Shown: positions 11,392 through 23,800 of the stretch, one piece after another
Layout of the letters: each line of letters starts with the position of its first letter
How positions within the stretch are numbered: the stretch's first letter is position 1
Assembly: GCA_944989445.1 (NCBI GenBank)
Contig: CALYLW010000014.1
Location: 3,820,970 to 3,884,969 of the forward strand
Length of the DNA: 64,000 nucleotides
Direction of reading: 5' to 3'
Source: Ampullaceana balthica
Lineage: Eukaryota > Mollusca > Gastropoda > Lymnaeidae
Notes under the pieces: model-generated
The model's database searches: none
What the model saw: the letters and a program-made list of their open reading frames with translations, nothing else
What the model was told of the DNA's origin: nothing
Position numbers and translations under genes: made by a program

Positions 11392-11918
11392 TTAAATCCC
11401 TTATATTAACTTCACCGCCGTCTCTCTCTGTCTTGGGTGGGCAGGCGGAAAAACAGAAGTAAAAAATGACACACTTTCCGTGATGTCATCGAGCTGAAAT
11501 TTGGCACACTGACCCGTGTCACCTAACAATGCATCGTATCAAAATTTCAGATTGATCGAACATACCGTAATTAAATTAATGCATTTTTAGTTTATCTCTA
11601 TATAACGTACGTAATTAAATTTCACAGTTTATTATTTTTTTTCAAGTGACAGTTCAGTTTGCGTGTTAACGGCACCCGTCCATGTAGCAGCGTGCTTTTG
11701 TTTACATTTTACATGTCGCGCTGAGCTCGGTCCAGCGATCAGTGACCAGACCTTTCCCCTCTCCCACCCCCCACCCCCTTGTGGTTATAAAGCAAAGGGG
11801 AGTTAAGATAGATTCAGTCTGTAAATGTTTGTCCCGTTTGAACATATTCAATACTTTTAGTTATGTCTCATATATAAAGGATCTATAGTCAAAAACTTTG
11901 TTTTTACGGGTTTGTTTT
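11392..11918 (+). mobile_element. dispersed ~0.5-kb repeat, copy C
   Basis: This second head-to-tail copy starts TTTAAATCCCTTATATTAAC and ends near AAAAACTTTGTTTTTACGGG. The core and A/T-rich ATTAATGCATTTTTAG block match the copies at 1570 and 10911. The region between about 11640 and 11820 differs from copy B, so units share their ends and core but have a variable middle. Confidence 0.72.
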
Positions 11919-12317
11919 ATTTACTGTTACAATTAGTGGTAACAATTGCAATAGTAATAGGCAATTTGCTTAGTATTACGACTTAAGTTGTATCCAATAA
12001 TTTATTCACACAGTTTTGGCTTTTCAAAGCATGTTATTTAATAGCGTTATTTGGCCTAAAAACAAAATAAAATTATTTTGTGGTGCTAATACTATACAAA
12101 AAAATACATATTTACAGGCAAGAGTGTATATACATATGTATTAAGTCTATAATCTAAATTTATTTAAATATATTTAATCAAAGCCTTCGCTTTTCAGAAT
12201 AAGTAGACAAATTGGCTACTCAGGCTATTGCTATAACTAGTCGTAGCAATAAAATTATTTCATATTGCTCCGACTAGTCGTAACACAAGATAAGAATACT
12301 AGTACTAGTGTTACGAC

Positions 12318-12470
12318 TACCGTATTTTCACGCATATTCCCCGCATACGCAGATAACCCGCCCACGCATATACCCTGCAGAATTTTTAGATCCTGTAAAA
12401 AAATTGTGGTATAACCCGCCCACGCTTATACCCCGCACAATCATATCACGATGAACCACTCTAGGAGATG
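12318..12470. mobile_element. partial element with ACCGTATTTTCACGCAT end
   Basis: It starts ACCGTATTTTCACGCATATT and contains repeated AACCCGCCCACGC(A/T)TATACCC motifs. The terminal style (ACCGTAT..., then GC-rich subterminal repeats) resembles the element at 44085-44651. I could not find a convincing right end, so it may be truncated. Confidence 0.45.
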
Positions 12471-12580
12471 TACTTACCGTACTATATTTTCACAACTCCA
12501 TCAATAACATTGGGTTATTCCGGTCACTAAGGCGAACTGCTGAGGTTTAACTCTAGCAGACGTAAATCGAAATAAATAGA

Positions 12581-12770
12581 TGTAAAAACAAAGTTTTTGA
12601 CTATAATTCCTTATATATGAGACATAACTAAAAGTAGTTATTACGTTTAAACGCGACATTTACAGACTGAAACAGAATGATCTCCCCTAGTTTTAAAACC
12701 GGTCGCAGGGACGGTAGGGTGTGTGATCATCGGCGTCAACGCGTGAACTGGACACGTGAAAGAATTAAAA
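12581..12770 (-). mobile_element. dispersed ~0.5-kb repeat, inverted truncated copy D
   Basis: Read on the minus strand it contains TTATGTCTCATATATAAGG, ATTATAGTCAAAAACTTTG and CAGTCTGTAAATGT, matching the 3' third of copies A-C. The 5' two thirds are missing. Confidence 0.6.
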
Positions 12771-13191
12771 ACAAATAGTAGGATGGGATGTCCGATTAAA
12801 CTTACAAAGCAAGTTAATATAAGACTAGTAAAAAAGAACCACGTCTCAGTATTAACAACAATGAATCGTCCATCACCCTATAACGACACCAGTCAAGTTT
12901 TTTTACCTTTAAAATTAATTAATCTGCTAATTACCTAGTAATCATGAAATTTGATTATGAGGACTAATGTTTAGTATTAGTATTAGCATAATTAAAATAC
13001 AGCTTTAGTCTTTAGTCGTAACTGTAAGCACATAGCATATTTTACGACTAGTAGTAACAGTAGCCAGTAGATACTTCGATTATATTTAATTAATGCCTAC
13101 ACTGTTTATGTTTAATGAACAGTAACTGTATTGATTTAGTAATACACCAAGGCCAAAGTACCTAGTTTCTAGTTACCACTAAATTTTAAAT
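12771..13191. other. unassigned spacer
   Basis: AT-rich sequence with scattered ACTAGT/GTAAC words and TAGTATTAG runs. No element ends or coding pattern were found. Confidence 0.45.
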
Positions 13192-13193
13192 TA

Positions 13194-14962
13194 CAGTGGG
13201 TTTCACTTAACTCGAGCCCGGTTAACTCGTCAGCTCTATTAAGTCGACCTTTTTTATTGGAACCGCCAAAGTCTCTCTTTGTCTTTGCATATTTTCATCA
13301 GTTAATTCGATTTTTTTAAGTCGCCGCACTCTAATATTTCGAGCACAAAAGTGGGCCAAATTTGCCACTTAGCATGGTTATCTCAATCCCCATGATCAAT
13401 CGCCAGCTTTTGAAAATGTTAGATGTGATTTTGTATAACCAAGGGAAGGCATCGAATTTCGCTAGGTCTGCTGGTGACGTCACAGCCCGCTTGCGCTCAT
13501 CTCTCAGCGCTGTGTTGCTTCTGGTACTACATGTATACCAATCGCCAGCTTTTGAAAATGTTAGTTATCGATTTTTTATAACCAACATCAAATTTCGGCC
13601 TACGCGAGGTCTGTGTCACTTATATATCACGAGTGTATCGCATGCTGTATGATGGAGAGGTCACGTGAGTGAAAGCGCAGGAAGAAAGAGTCGTACACAT
13701 TGGCTAAGAAGGTTGGGAGATGAGTAGTGAGAGAACTTCCGCGGTGGAAGGACGGAATGTGTGCCTGTGTATTCCACGTTGTATAACCTCAAATTATATG
13801 TCATGTTCAAAGTATAAATATTAAAGTTGTTTTATTGAAACAAGTTCTTCAGAGGATTATTGTGTACAAGGTTTTGTATTGAGAGAACTCCTACAAGAGT
13901 TATATACATACATATAAAGAAAACAAGTAACAGTCTGCTGGTGACGTCACAGCCCCCTTGTGTTCAGCTCTCAGCGCTGTGTTACTAACTTAAATCACCA
14001 GTTTTTGAAAATGTTACTTATCGGCCACGTAAGTGATGCCGAGCATTACGTAATTGCTCCAATAGCAAAGATGCACGCAGAATCGCATGTCAAAAACATT
14101 TCGTTTCGTATGGAATAACAAAATGTACCGTGTGCAGACTTGTTGTCATTGGCAACCATTCATCCTTCAACCTCATTTTGACTCTATTACTACTGCTTTG
14201 TTCTCATTGTTACATTCATAAGAAGTGACCGTGTGCAAAAGCCATTTAACTATTGGTTAGAATTAATTAAAATGTGTCAAAGTTGAAGGTTCAAAAGGAA
14301 TTCCTAATTTATTTTAGTACCTTTTTATAGAGAAGAGTTCGCTTTTTTGTCATGAGTCATATATAGGTCATGATAGTCTTCTGATAGACAGACAAATAAC
14401 GGCAACGCCTTTGTGTAAAAAAAAACTCCAAAAACACGTACATGTACATTCTCATTTATTAACGCTAGTGATGGGACGATACCAAAATCATAGGGTGCTT
14501 ACTGTAAACAAGGCTCCCCAGATTTTAAAATATATAATATAACAGACTACAGACAGTTTACCCACCCCCACTCTCAATCTCCCACACCATATCGCTCAAT
14601 CTGGGAATCACGGCAATACCATGTCACGCGCGGCGTGGCTGGCAGGATTAGATGAATTCGTTATAGTTATGTACTAGGAGAAAAAAAACTGCGCTAACGC
14701 AATAAAGGGTTATATTTAAACTTAAACTGTCCTTAACAAACGGTCTTAACCTTAGGAAAGAGTGAAGATATGGGTCCCGATATTCCAATACGATTAATCG
14801 TCCCATCACTAATTAACACACATCATGTATATAAAGAATTTTAAGCGCATGTTAATATTTTGCCGCCATATTGGTTTTCGTTTAACTCGATGACGACGAT
14901 GATCTGTTATCTCGGCGCCATTTTTCATACCCCGAGGCCGTCAACTTAAGCGGGTCCCACTG
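13194..14962. mobile_element. long pogo-like element with internal modules
   Basis: Ends CAGTGGGTTTCACTTAACTC and AACTTAAGCGGGTCCCACTG are flanked by TA (13192-13193 and 14963-14964). Relative to 9962-10429 it lies in reverse. A module holding AATCGCCAGCTTTTGAAAAT, GTGACGTCACAGCCC and CAGCGCTGTGTT is repeated three times (about 13370-13520, 13540-13620, 13930-14030). A hAT MITE is nested at 14466-14811. ORFs here are accidental and no DDE transposase is visible, so it is non-autonomous. Confidence 0.85.
14466..14811. mobile_element. hAT MITE (TAGTGATGGGACG ends)
   Basis: Ends TAGTGATGGGACGAT and ATCGTCCCATCACTA flank 346 bp. The 8-bp flanks ATTAACGC (14458-14465) and ATTAACAC (14812-14819) match at 7 of 8 positions. 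Its right-hand sequence also occurs inside the pogo-like copy at 9962-10429, so it inserted before that family spread. Confidence 0.8.
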
Positions 14963-14964
14963 TA

Positions 14965-16490
14965 CTAATTATTCATTGGGACTAAGTACTAAGCTAACAA
15001 ATAGCTAAACTAACTAACTGCTAAGGCCAAGGCCAGTTAAGCCTTAGACTTAGTTTAGTTACTAGTTACACTTATTAGACTATAATTAGGTACTTGGATT
15101 TGAGGCTTTTTGATGCAATCTGGCTCCATCACTCCATGTCCATAGGGTTTTTGAGACGCTTTTTAAAAGTAAAAACTGATCAATGATAGCGTTCGCTAAA
15201 AAATTAATTGTTTGCGCTAGAAACATCAGATCAACAAACGAATTACTGTTCTAGTTCTAGCTTGGTTTATGAACACTGACAGTCAGTAGGCTTATACTTA
15301 TAGTTATAGTATGCTTATATTTATGATTATGTATGATTATGGTTTAAGTTTGTGACTTATACTTGACTTATACTTGTGGCATGGCTTGGTTTACTAACTA
15401 ACAGTAAAAAAAAAGTAATTAATAGTCCAAAGTGAAGTAAATAAACTATAGGGCCCTAAATAAATACTATTAACTATTATTAATTAATAATTTGGTTTGG
15501 CTTAGACTTACTTTGTCACAAGCCGCTAGTGCTAGGCAGTAAGGCAGGCTGCTTTATTTTTCGAGTACCGAGTAGTAGTATTTACTTACTATTTATTATT
15601 TAGTTTAGTTTAGTTAGTAGTACTATTAGTAACTATTAGTAGCCTTTACTTTGCCGAAGCCTTTGCGGTTAGTTTTTAAGTAAATTAATATTTATATCAA
15701 TTATTTAAAATGCAATTATTTATATTTCAATAAAAAAAATATTTTTAAGTTAATTTTAATGCATATAAAATAAATAATTCCAGTACTTTTTCTGTTTGGA
15801 ACTTCAGTAAGTCACTAATCTGCTTGCAATCAGTTTTCAGCTGCTACAAACAACAACATCCACCATCTTACCGACAGGAGAGCGACCCGGATTTTACATT
15901 CGTGGCGAATAGGTGTGGCTAATTGAGCTTTCGCGGGGTTAGTTTAAATTCGCAATCTTATTTTAATTTGTAATTAGTATTTTGTATTTTAAAAGCCCAC
16001 CATGGAACCATTGATTGAAATGGTGACATTATTTTAATTTAAGATAATTCAATCTGAACTTATTATATTGAACAATTTGGTATACCTTAAATTCATTAAC
16101 ATACCTTAAGTTTAGCCTTAATTTAATTTGAATTGATCCTGTCATATTTAAATTACCGGTAGTCGTTTCAGAAATCTTTTTTTTTAGTTTGTACTTCTAG
16201 TACTCATAATTTTTTAGCCAAAAAGTCAAAGAGAATAGATGTAGAAATGAAATTTAACTTACATTACATTGAAGTCAAGTATGAAATTTTTGGAGTTCAA
16301 AATAATTTCAATTTTATTTATGCCTTTCCAGTCTACATTAATATTCCTCCACTGGACAAACCGTATGAATATTTTTTCTGTCATCTCTGTACAAGCGGAT
16401 TGTAGCGTAGCGCATGATGCACATCTTTTTCTATCTTGACCTAATGAAAGTGTGTCTACATTCTCAAATAGATAAATTCAATAAATATTA
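14965..16490. other. low-complexity intergenic region
   Basis: About 15000-15700 is made of short TAGT/TTAGTT/ACTAA words that look like simple-sequence drift. A locally GC-richer stretch at about 15840-15950 stands out from its surroundings and could be promoter-like, but no transcript supports that. A short ATG with a strong Kozak context (15999-16001) opens only 11 codons. Confidence 0.4.
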
Positions 16491-16626
16491 GTTATGGACA
16501 TCTATGTTCTGCAAGTTATCACAAGAGGTGCACCTAATCCATGTGAAGCTTACCCTCTGGGTTGCTATTATGAGGAACAAAATACTTGTGTTCCTTTAAA
16601 TCTCATCCGAGCAATGTATTTGTAAG
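16491..16626. other. exon-like island, strand uncertain
   Basis: A GC-richer island in AT-rich DNA. On the plus strand an ATG at about 16493 opens 43 codons (MDIYVLQVITRGAPNPCEAY and on) to TAA near 16622. A GTAAGA donor overlaps its end. On the minus strand, GTAAGC ends a possible 40-nt exon (about 16558-16597) whose phase would join the 20799-20889 exon to the 7682 exon in one frame. I cannot decide between these, and do not recognise either peptide. Confidence 0.3.
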
Positions 16627-16815
16627 AATGTATTAGTCTTTTGAGCTGTTGGATAAAAAATTGTAATTCAGAATCATTTCAATGAAAACCTTTTTTTCTA
16701 ATTGACAGTTCTTACCTTTTATTAGACAAACCTGTGTAAGAAAATTTGTGTTAAATTTAAATGCATAAATAAAAGAAACCCATCAACACATTTTTTTACT
16801 ATGAAAAAGAATCAC

Positions 16816-16821
16816 TTTATT
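16816..16821 (-). promoter_or_regulatory. candidate poly(A) signal
   Basis: AATAAA on the minus strand in a TTTAAATAAAGTGATTC context followed by T-rich sequence. It could end a minus-strand transcript reading from FCHO or from the 20.8-kb exon. Such hexamers are common in AT-rich DNA. Confidence 0.25.
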
Positions 16822-17286
16822 TAAAGTTACAGTGCATTAATTTTATCATTTTCTCATGATTAGTGTACACACACAAACATACATCCTTAGAAATTAGTTG
16901 CTTCCATTAATTCTTGTTTACTCCCAAGGTCACTTGTTTTTATTTTAATATTTTGCATTGGACCAATCCCCTAAAGCTAATTAACAGCTACAATAATCAT
17001 ATTTATCTTTAAAAGAAGGAATGAGATGTTATCAGGCTTAAGAGGAATTAATATTTTCTTCTTTTATTATTCATTTCCATAAATAATGCATTTTTATCTA
17101 GCTGAAATGTAATTCCTGTTATAAAAATTAAAATAAAAAATACATTTACAAAAACCATGGAACAGTTTCATTTTTAAATTGCACTGATAGTGTTTTACAA
17201 ACTAGGATCATCCCTCTTTCTTGTTTCAAATTTGTGCGTTTCAAGGAGCAAATTAATGCTCATTAGAGGCAGGTTGCATTTAGGAA

Positions 17287-18147
17287 TAGGCCAGTCAACG
17301 AGTACCCACCCGGGTACCCGCTGCCGTGCGATTGCCCGGGTAGTAAATTCTACCCGGTTAGTAAAATTCCGCCCGGGTACCCGTGCAAATGTGGCTTCAA
17401 TGTTTGCATTAACGGAGGCCAAACATGGCTTGTATGGGGCATTTTTGTGTTTACATTGTGGCTCGCGAAAAATTTATGAAATGAAAATTTTTGTTACAAA
17501 TATATGCTGTGAAGTACATCTCAGGAGAAATATCTGTCAACGGGAAATAAAATACGGTCCCGACAAATTACAATGTATTTTGATACATCTTTTTTCTCTG
17601 AAAATGAAACAGAAATCACAAACACAAAAAGGTTTTTGTTCTTTGAATGAATCATATAAGGAAAACAAAACTTCTCTGCTGAAAATAAGGATGAACAACT
17701 GCATAAGATGAGAGAGGCCTTGGTGGTTGTTGTGAATAAAAGCACCCCAGCTTTGACACAAAACTTTTCTTTGAAATACGTCGACATTGCATTACCGCTT
17801 GCGACTAGCCAATGTTGTTTATCTACCCCCTCCACTCCTATAACCCTTTCCATACTCTTGTTTCTTGTGATCGTTAACACGTGTTGACCTAGAGAAACTG
17901 ATGTTAATAATGCGTACAAGGTTGTCAGTTTTTAAAGTTAATAGATTGTTAATAACAGTTTAAGATGGGTAAGTTGTCGGCCGTGTGGCTACTGTGTGAA
18001 ATGAGGTGCATGGATGGTGGCTAGGTAGCATTGTATAGCGGTCAAGACAGGGAAAATTATGCGACGTTTCGAACGGGTAACCCGGGTACCCGTTTGAAAT
18101 TTGGACAGGTACCAGGGCAGCGTTTTTCAACAATATTGACAGCCCTA
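17287..18147. mobile_element. degraded hAT element with GGGTACCC repeats
   Basis: The right end is TTGACAGCCCTA and the left end TAGGCCAGTCAACG, which pair imperfectly. The flanks TTTAGGAA (17279-17286) and CTCAGGAA (18148-18155) match at 6 of 8. Both subterminal regions are packed with CCCGGGTACCCG words (17310-17385 and 18075-18110), as hAT ends often are. The ORFs across it (up to 173 codons) show no transposase motif. Confidence 0.65.
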
Positions 18148-18155
18148 CTCAGGAA

Positions 18156-20798
18156 CACTGATTTCTAGTGGAATCTACTTTAAGTTGTTTTTGTTAATTT
18201 TTTTTAAAGTCATTGTACTGATAAAAAAAGCTTAGCATTAGGGCCCTTTAACTGCTACGTTAGCACACACATTTTAATGTTGGAAATCTTTTCTGATTTT
18301 AATACTAGGCCAAAATGTTTTTAGAAGCACAATACTAGGGTTTAACTATTTGAGGGAGAACTAGAAAGACAAAAATTGTTCACTTTCCCCTTAAACTAAC
18401 TGGATGCATTATACCAACAGCAAGGCACAGCATCAATGTAGAGACAATAGAAATAGTTCAGGGTTAATTAAGAAAAACATTGAAGCCTAGGACAATATGA
18501 AGAAATCAGATTATAGCAGATACAAGTTCTTGACTATAGATACAAATAATATATAAAGTTGAAGAAAAAACTTTTTTTTTACTCTATGACAAAGAGCTCT
18601 TTTTAAAAAATCAGTTTATTTAGGGGTCTCCAATAGCTTGATACCTGCTCTTTATTCAATTTTAAAAAAAATAATTTTTAAATGAGTTACATGTACCATG
18701 AAACCTCCTTTGAAATCTTGCTTATACCATCTATGATGCCTTAGTAAAGTTGAGAACAACCCCCTACCCCTCCCACCAAACCACACAAAACAAAAAGTAG
18801 ATTAAGTACACCGCTCATAAGGTACTATAATTAACATCAGTGATGTTCAGGAGCATAAGGATAAAAGGAAAGTATTTAAATATAGGTATTTTTTCTTATT
18901 TATGTAAATTATTGCCATTGTTCTGTTAATGGTAAAAAATAAACACAAATTAATGATACAGTGAACTCTGTGTTGGTTTTTATCAGGTTGTGTCGGGTCC
19001 GTATAAACTTTGTTTTAATTAAACTTTCCATTTTACCACTAAAATTTACTTATGCCTAAACTTTAAAAAAAACTAAAGAGTTATAAACTATTTTTGCTAT
19101 TAAGGTAAAATTATTTCGACTTAAATTGTTAGTACTCATTAAAGCTTAATTTTCTTAATTGACAAAATCCAATATTATATGAACCCAGAAATGATGTTTG
19201 AGGGAAAAAAAGAAAAGGCTAACAAGTAACTTCTCAACATACTAAACATCTACTTCTACTAAAATGGTCCAATAATACAATAAGTAAATAAAACTTTATT
19301 TAGGACATATGTATTGCACTTAATGGTGACAAGTTTATTTGAAATTAATAGCATATACAATAATATAATATATATTAAAGATTCATTCCCAAAAATTTTC
19401 CAGGAATCTTTCTTCAGATTACACCAAATTAAAGATTGGATTTTAAAAATTAAACGGTTATCTTTCTCACAAGAGTGCAGCTCATGCTTCATTAATATAC
19501 CATATATACAATAAAAGAGAGGTTGAAAATTGGTCATACTCTTTCAAGAATACATATAATCATATATAAAAAAAATATATTTTAGCAATCAAAACTACAG
19601 GACATGAGGTGTTCCTATGTAACAAGATATGAATCTACAACTAGTTTAAACTCATGCAATGTTACATTTTAGACAATATCTTTGGCACCAATTCGTAGCA
19701 TTGGAAAAGCAAAAATGACTTAAAGACATTGGAGGTAATTACTTTCATTTTAAAAAAACCTCCCCAATTTTAAAAAAAATTGATAAAAACATGAAGTATC
19801 AATTGTGAAGAATTTCAACCACTCGTTGACTGTACAACATACCTTTAAATACAAGATCCCATCCAGATGAACAAGATATGTGAATGGTCATTTACAACAA
19901 AAATATTACAAAAGCAGGAATCAATTAATTAATTTTCTCTTCATTTACAAAGTAGCCGAAAATTTGGAAATATATACACATTATTCAATTCATATCTCTA
20001 CACACCGGGACAAAACCCACACATTTCTAATAATCTACAAAGCACAAAAACAAGACAAAATCAACATATTCCCAAACATCAACATAAAATAATTTAATGC
20101 CAGGTTTACTGGTAAAATGCCCAGCCTCTCTATTCAACCAGACAATGAAACTGTATTGAAACATGCCTCTGTACCAAGTGTAAAATAAAAATGCACTTCA
20201 TTGTTGAAAATGCAACAACAACAAAAGCTTATTTTAAGATCATGCCAGATACACAGTATTTGTGTTCAATGAAAATAGTTACATAAACCCACTGTAAATT
20301 AAGGACTCTGTATACAAAGGTATAATACTTTAAGTTAATTTAACAGACTGACTACCATTGTAAAATAAATTCATTACTTTCTATAATATATATAAAATGA
20401 TATTAACTTAAACAGTAAAATCAATGTTTATAAATCATAAATTATTCCTCCTTTGAATTGTTTTGTAAATATGTTATGAAAGATTTAAATTTAATAGCAA
20501 CTGTCAAAATTTGGAATTTATTTTAAAGACTTAAAGAGACCTCTAATGTCCAAATTGAAAAAAATATATAAACAAAAGCAAGTCCTTTTGAGGTGATGCC
20601 CACCCAAACTGGCACCAGCTGACAATATGCAAAAAATTTCAATGATTGTGAAAGAGATAATTTACAGAAATGGCAAATTTGGGTGTGTTCAAAAGATTAA
20701 TGTTTTGCTATTTTATAAATTAACATCATAACATCAACACTTAGAATCAATCACTAAAGAAAAACCCTATGCTACAGCATTTTGTAGAATTTACTTAC
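18156..20798. other. AT-rich intergenic region
   Basis: No gene, element end or clear repeat was found. ORFs of 60-90 codons at 19259-19537, 19314-19514 and 19880-20092 are Ile/Lys/Phe/Tyr-rich AT artefacts. Confidence 0.45.
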
Positions 20799-20889
20799 CA
20801 ACATTTTCAACAAAGCCATTTCTTCCTTGCTACTATTAAATAGGTTTTCTTTATAGAATGATTGCAAAAGTATGTACGCTAACCACTGC
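20799..20889 (-). CDS. candidate internal exon of an unnamed gene
   Basis: On the minus strand a strong acceptor (CTCTTCTGTTTAG) and a consensus donor (GTAAGT) bound 91 nt. Only one frame is open: one base, then 30 codons including QWLAYILLQSFYKENLF. It ends in phase 0 and starts after two bases of a codon. It lies downstream of the FCHO stop and does not fit FCHO phase or homology. It may belong with the exon at 7598-7682. I do not recognise the protein, and no 5' exons were found. Confidence 0.45.
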
Positions 20890-23800
20890 CTAAACAGAAG
20901 AGGTCAAATATATTCTTACATGAGAATAGATAATTGTTAAATATTGTTAAGATTTAATAAACTGAAACAACTAAACATTGATTTATAGGTAATATAGTTT
21001 AGAGAGTAAGATGCATGCATTGTTTAATGATTTGATGTTACAGTGCAAGAACCCTGACAAGGAACTACAGCTTGGCTCTTTCAAGAATTTTAAAATAAAT
21101 TTAAATTACTAAATAGCATTAGATCTGTTTAGGGGACTGAGGGCCAAATGAATTTTAGTTTAAATTCAGCTGGAAATTTTGTAAAGAAACCATAAGTCCA
21201 ATTATGGTAAACACAAGAAAGAATATATAAAAAGTGGGAAATAGGAATGTCATTGTCATGATATTGATTTTATAGCAAGTCAATACTGTTGATGTGTATG
21301 TCAAGTTAACCACACATAAAACAGGAGTAAGGAATTGAACACAGCAAACATGGTCAATGGTGATTTCTGTTGACATACACTAATGATTGTCCATTAATAC
21401 TATCAAATCCATGGTGCTCCCAGTGACTGACATAGGCGTATCATGAAATAGAGGCAAAATATTACTGGTCATTGCAAGCACATCATTTTTTACATTACGT
21501 TTTTAAAGTTAGTTTTCAAAAGAAAAGGTAAATTATTGGCCTTGTATGTTATATCATCAAGCCTCCCAGTACATATTTCATCTGGCTAAACTAGAACTAA
21601 TTACAGGATAAAATCCAGGTCTTGATTGTATAAGTTGTTACTCCTTAATACATAAAACGTATGCATCCTGCAACATAAGGATAATTCAATTTGTCTAAAT
21701 TGTTATTCAAAGCTACAGGGTTTTAGGTCCTCTTGTCAAGTCACACCTTCTTTATTGAACACTCTGTTTGCTGAAGTCTCTTCTAGTCATTTAAGTTAAT
21801 TCAGCCGTCATGATCTAATAGAATGCTAGCCTTGGGCCTGTGGAACCATTCAATTATTTGTGCATTTAAATTAATGAATAACCTTTGCCATGGTCATTCT
21901 TTTTAAGCAGAGAAGAGACACATTTAAAAAAAATTCCTTTTCGTTTCTTGTTAAAAAGAATGTCACAAAGAGGCAATGTTCACATGTCAATTAAAGCTGT
22001 AATAATACAACATATTAATTAAATTTGTATAGGAGAAAGGACTATCACAAATTCAGAGCTAACTGTTTTAACCATTAACCAGTGATAAATAGTATATGGT
22101 AGTATTACATAATAGTATATGGTAGTGGTACATGGTATATGGCAGCACCACTTAATATGACTATACATAGAGGCACTACAAAAACTATTGAAGAGGATTT
22201 CATGGAATAAGTCAATCAAGGTCACATTACACATTGAAAACAATTTTCTTATTTATACTTAAAGTTCAGCCAGCTGATGACTTTTGAGCCTTTAATATAC
22301 AGATAGATTGAAGATATAGTCTTTATCCTAATCCCTTATAGCAAAATTAGATTTGAGGTGAATTCATGCCCTTGATTTAAACAAATGCATGTTGTTTTTT
22401 TAATGTAAGTTTTTTTTTAAATGTTAAAAAATTTGCATTTTATGGTTGAAAAAAAAAGTACATTTAGGCTTTCCACTTTCAAAGTGCTCTATCATCTCAA
22501 AACAAGGTCAAATAACACTTCCTTCTGGGTAATGAATGCAAGAGTAATCTCATACACAGTTTATAAACATGGAGGTACTGCATAGTAATAATGACCAACA
22601 AATGTTAGCAGCTAGGGAAAAAAAACATAGAAGGAATGGCCAAGGAGTATAATATAATATATATATAATATATGATATGAATCTTTCAGGGAAAAAAATC
22701 ACCACAATGTTGGGTTTTAAAAAACACATCTGTACAATATAATACAATAATAAGAAGGGTGTTAAAACAGGAAACTGAATAAAAATAGATTAACAGATGC
22801 TGAGACTTAAAAAATAAAACAGAAATTAAATTGCCTATATTACATCAAACTACGTTTTCTACCTCCAAAAAAAACCATTATTTTTTTTTAAAGAATGCTT
22901 AGCTTATTTTTTCCTGATGCCACACAACTAGGAGAATGATCCCAAAGATGTTAAAAGTCTGATCTTTCGCATTATAAAAATAGGGCACTAAATGACATAG
23001 AAAGGTAATCTGTTATTGCAGCCATAGAAATAAAACAATGAGGACAGTGGAGTCAGAATGGAGTTGTAAACATGAGAACATAATAGCTATAGAAATTTGA
23101 ACAGACTCACAGCCCAGATAAGCCACATTAAAATTGAATTCTGACCACAATATTTTATTGTGCTACATATTATACTTTACAAACAAGAAAAATAACCAAT
23201 ATAAAAATGCCCCTAAATAAGTAAAAAGATAATTTTGAAATATATTCATGCATTAATTTTTTTTCAACTAACCTACATATAACATTTACTTCAAACCTGA
23301 AAGTATTTTCTAATTTGTGAGTCATTCTCTTTAATTATCTAATTTCAAGATGATTGCTTTGATGTATTCTTTTAATAGCTTTGAATGTTCAAATATTAAA
23401 CACACTGTTAACGGCTTAGTCCAGTGATGCATTACTTTAAACCAAATTAGAAATTATGAATTTGGTTTAATTTTTGAACCCAATTGAGCATGAAAACACG
23501 GATCAGGTGGTTTTTAGGGACCATGTTTGTAGTAAAAGTATGCAGGATGGATGATAGGTGAATAAAAGCTACTGGTCTTTCTCCAGTAGTTTGCTTCAGT
23601 AGATTAGTCTAGAACAAGAGCAGCGAAATGATTACTATTTACTTTATCCCTGTACAAAATGAAGCCAGTTAATCCTCATATAAAATGAAGAAACAAACCT
23701 AGTCTTAAAAAAAAATTCAAAGGCAAAGAAAAGATTGGTCAATTGAATATTTTAGCAAAATACAATTAAAAATATTTTCAAAGCTTGCGTCTGCCATTCC

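Noticed and set aside
17190..17919. ORFs of 173 (plus) and 132 (minus) codons
   Set aside because: They cross the border of a degraded hAT and its palindromic repeats, and show no transposase motif.
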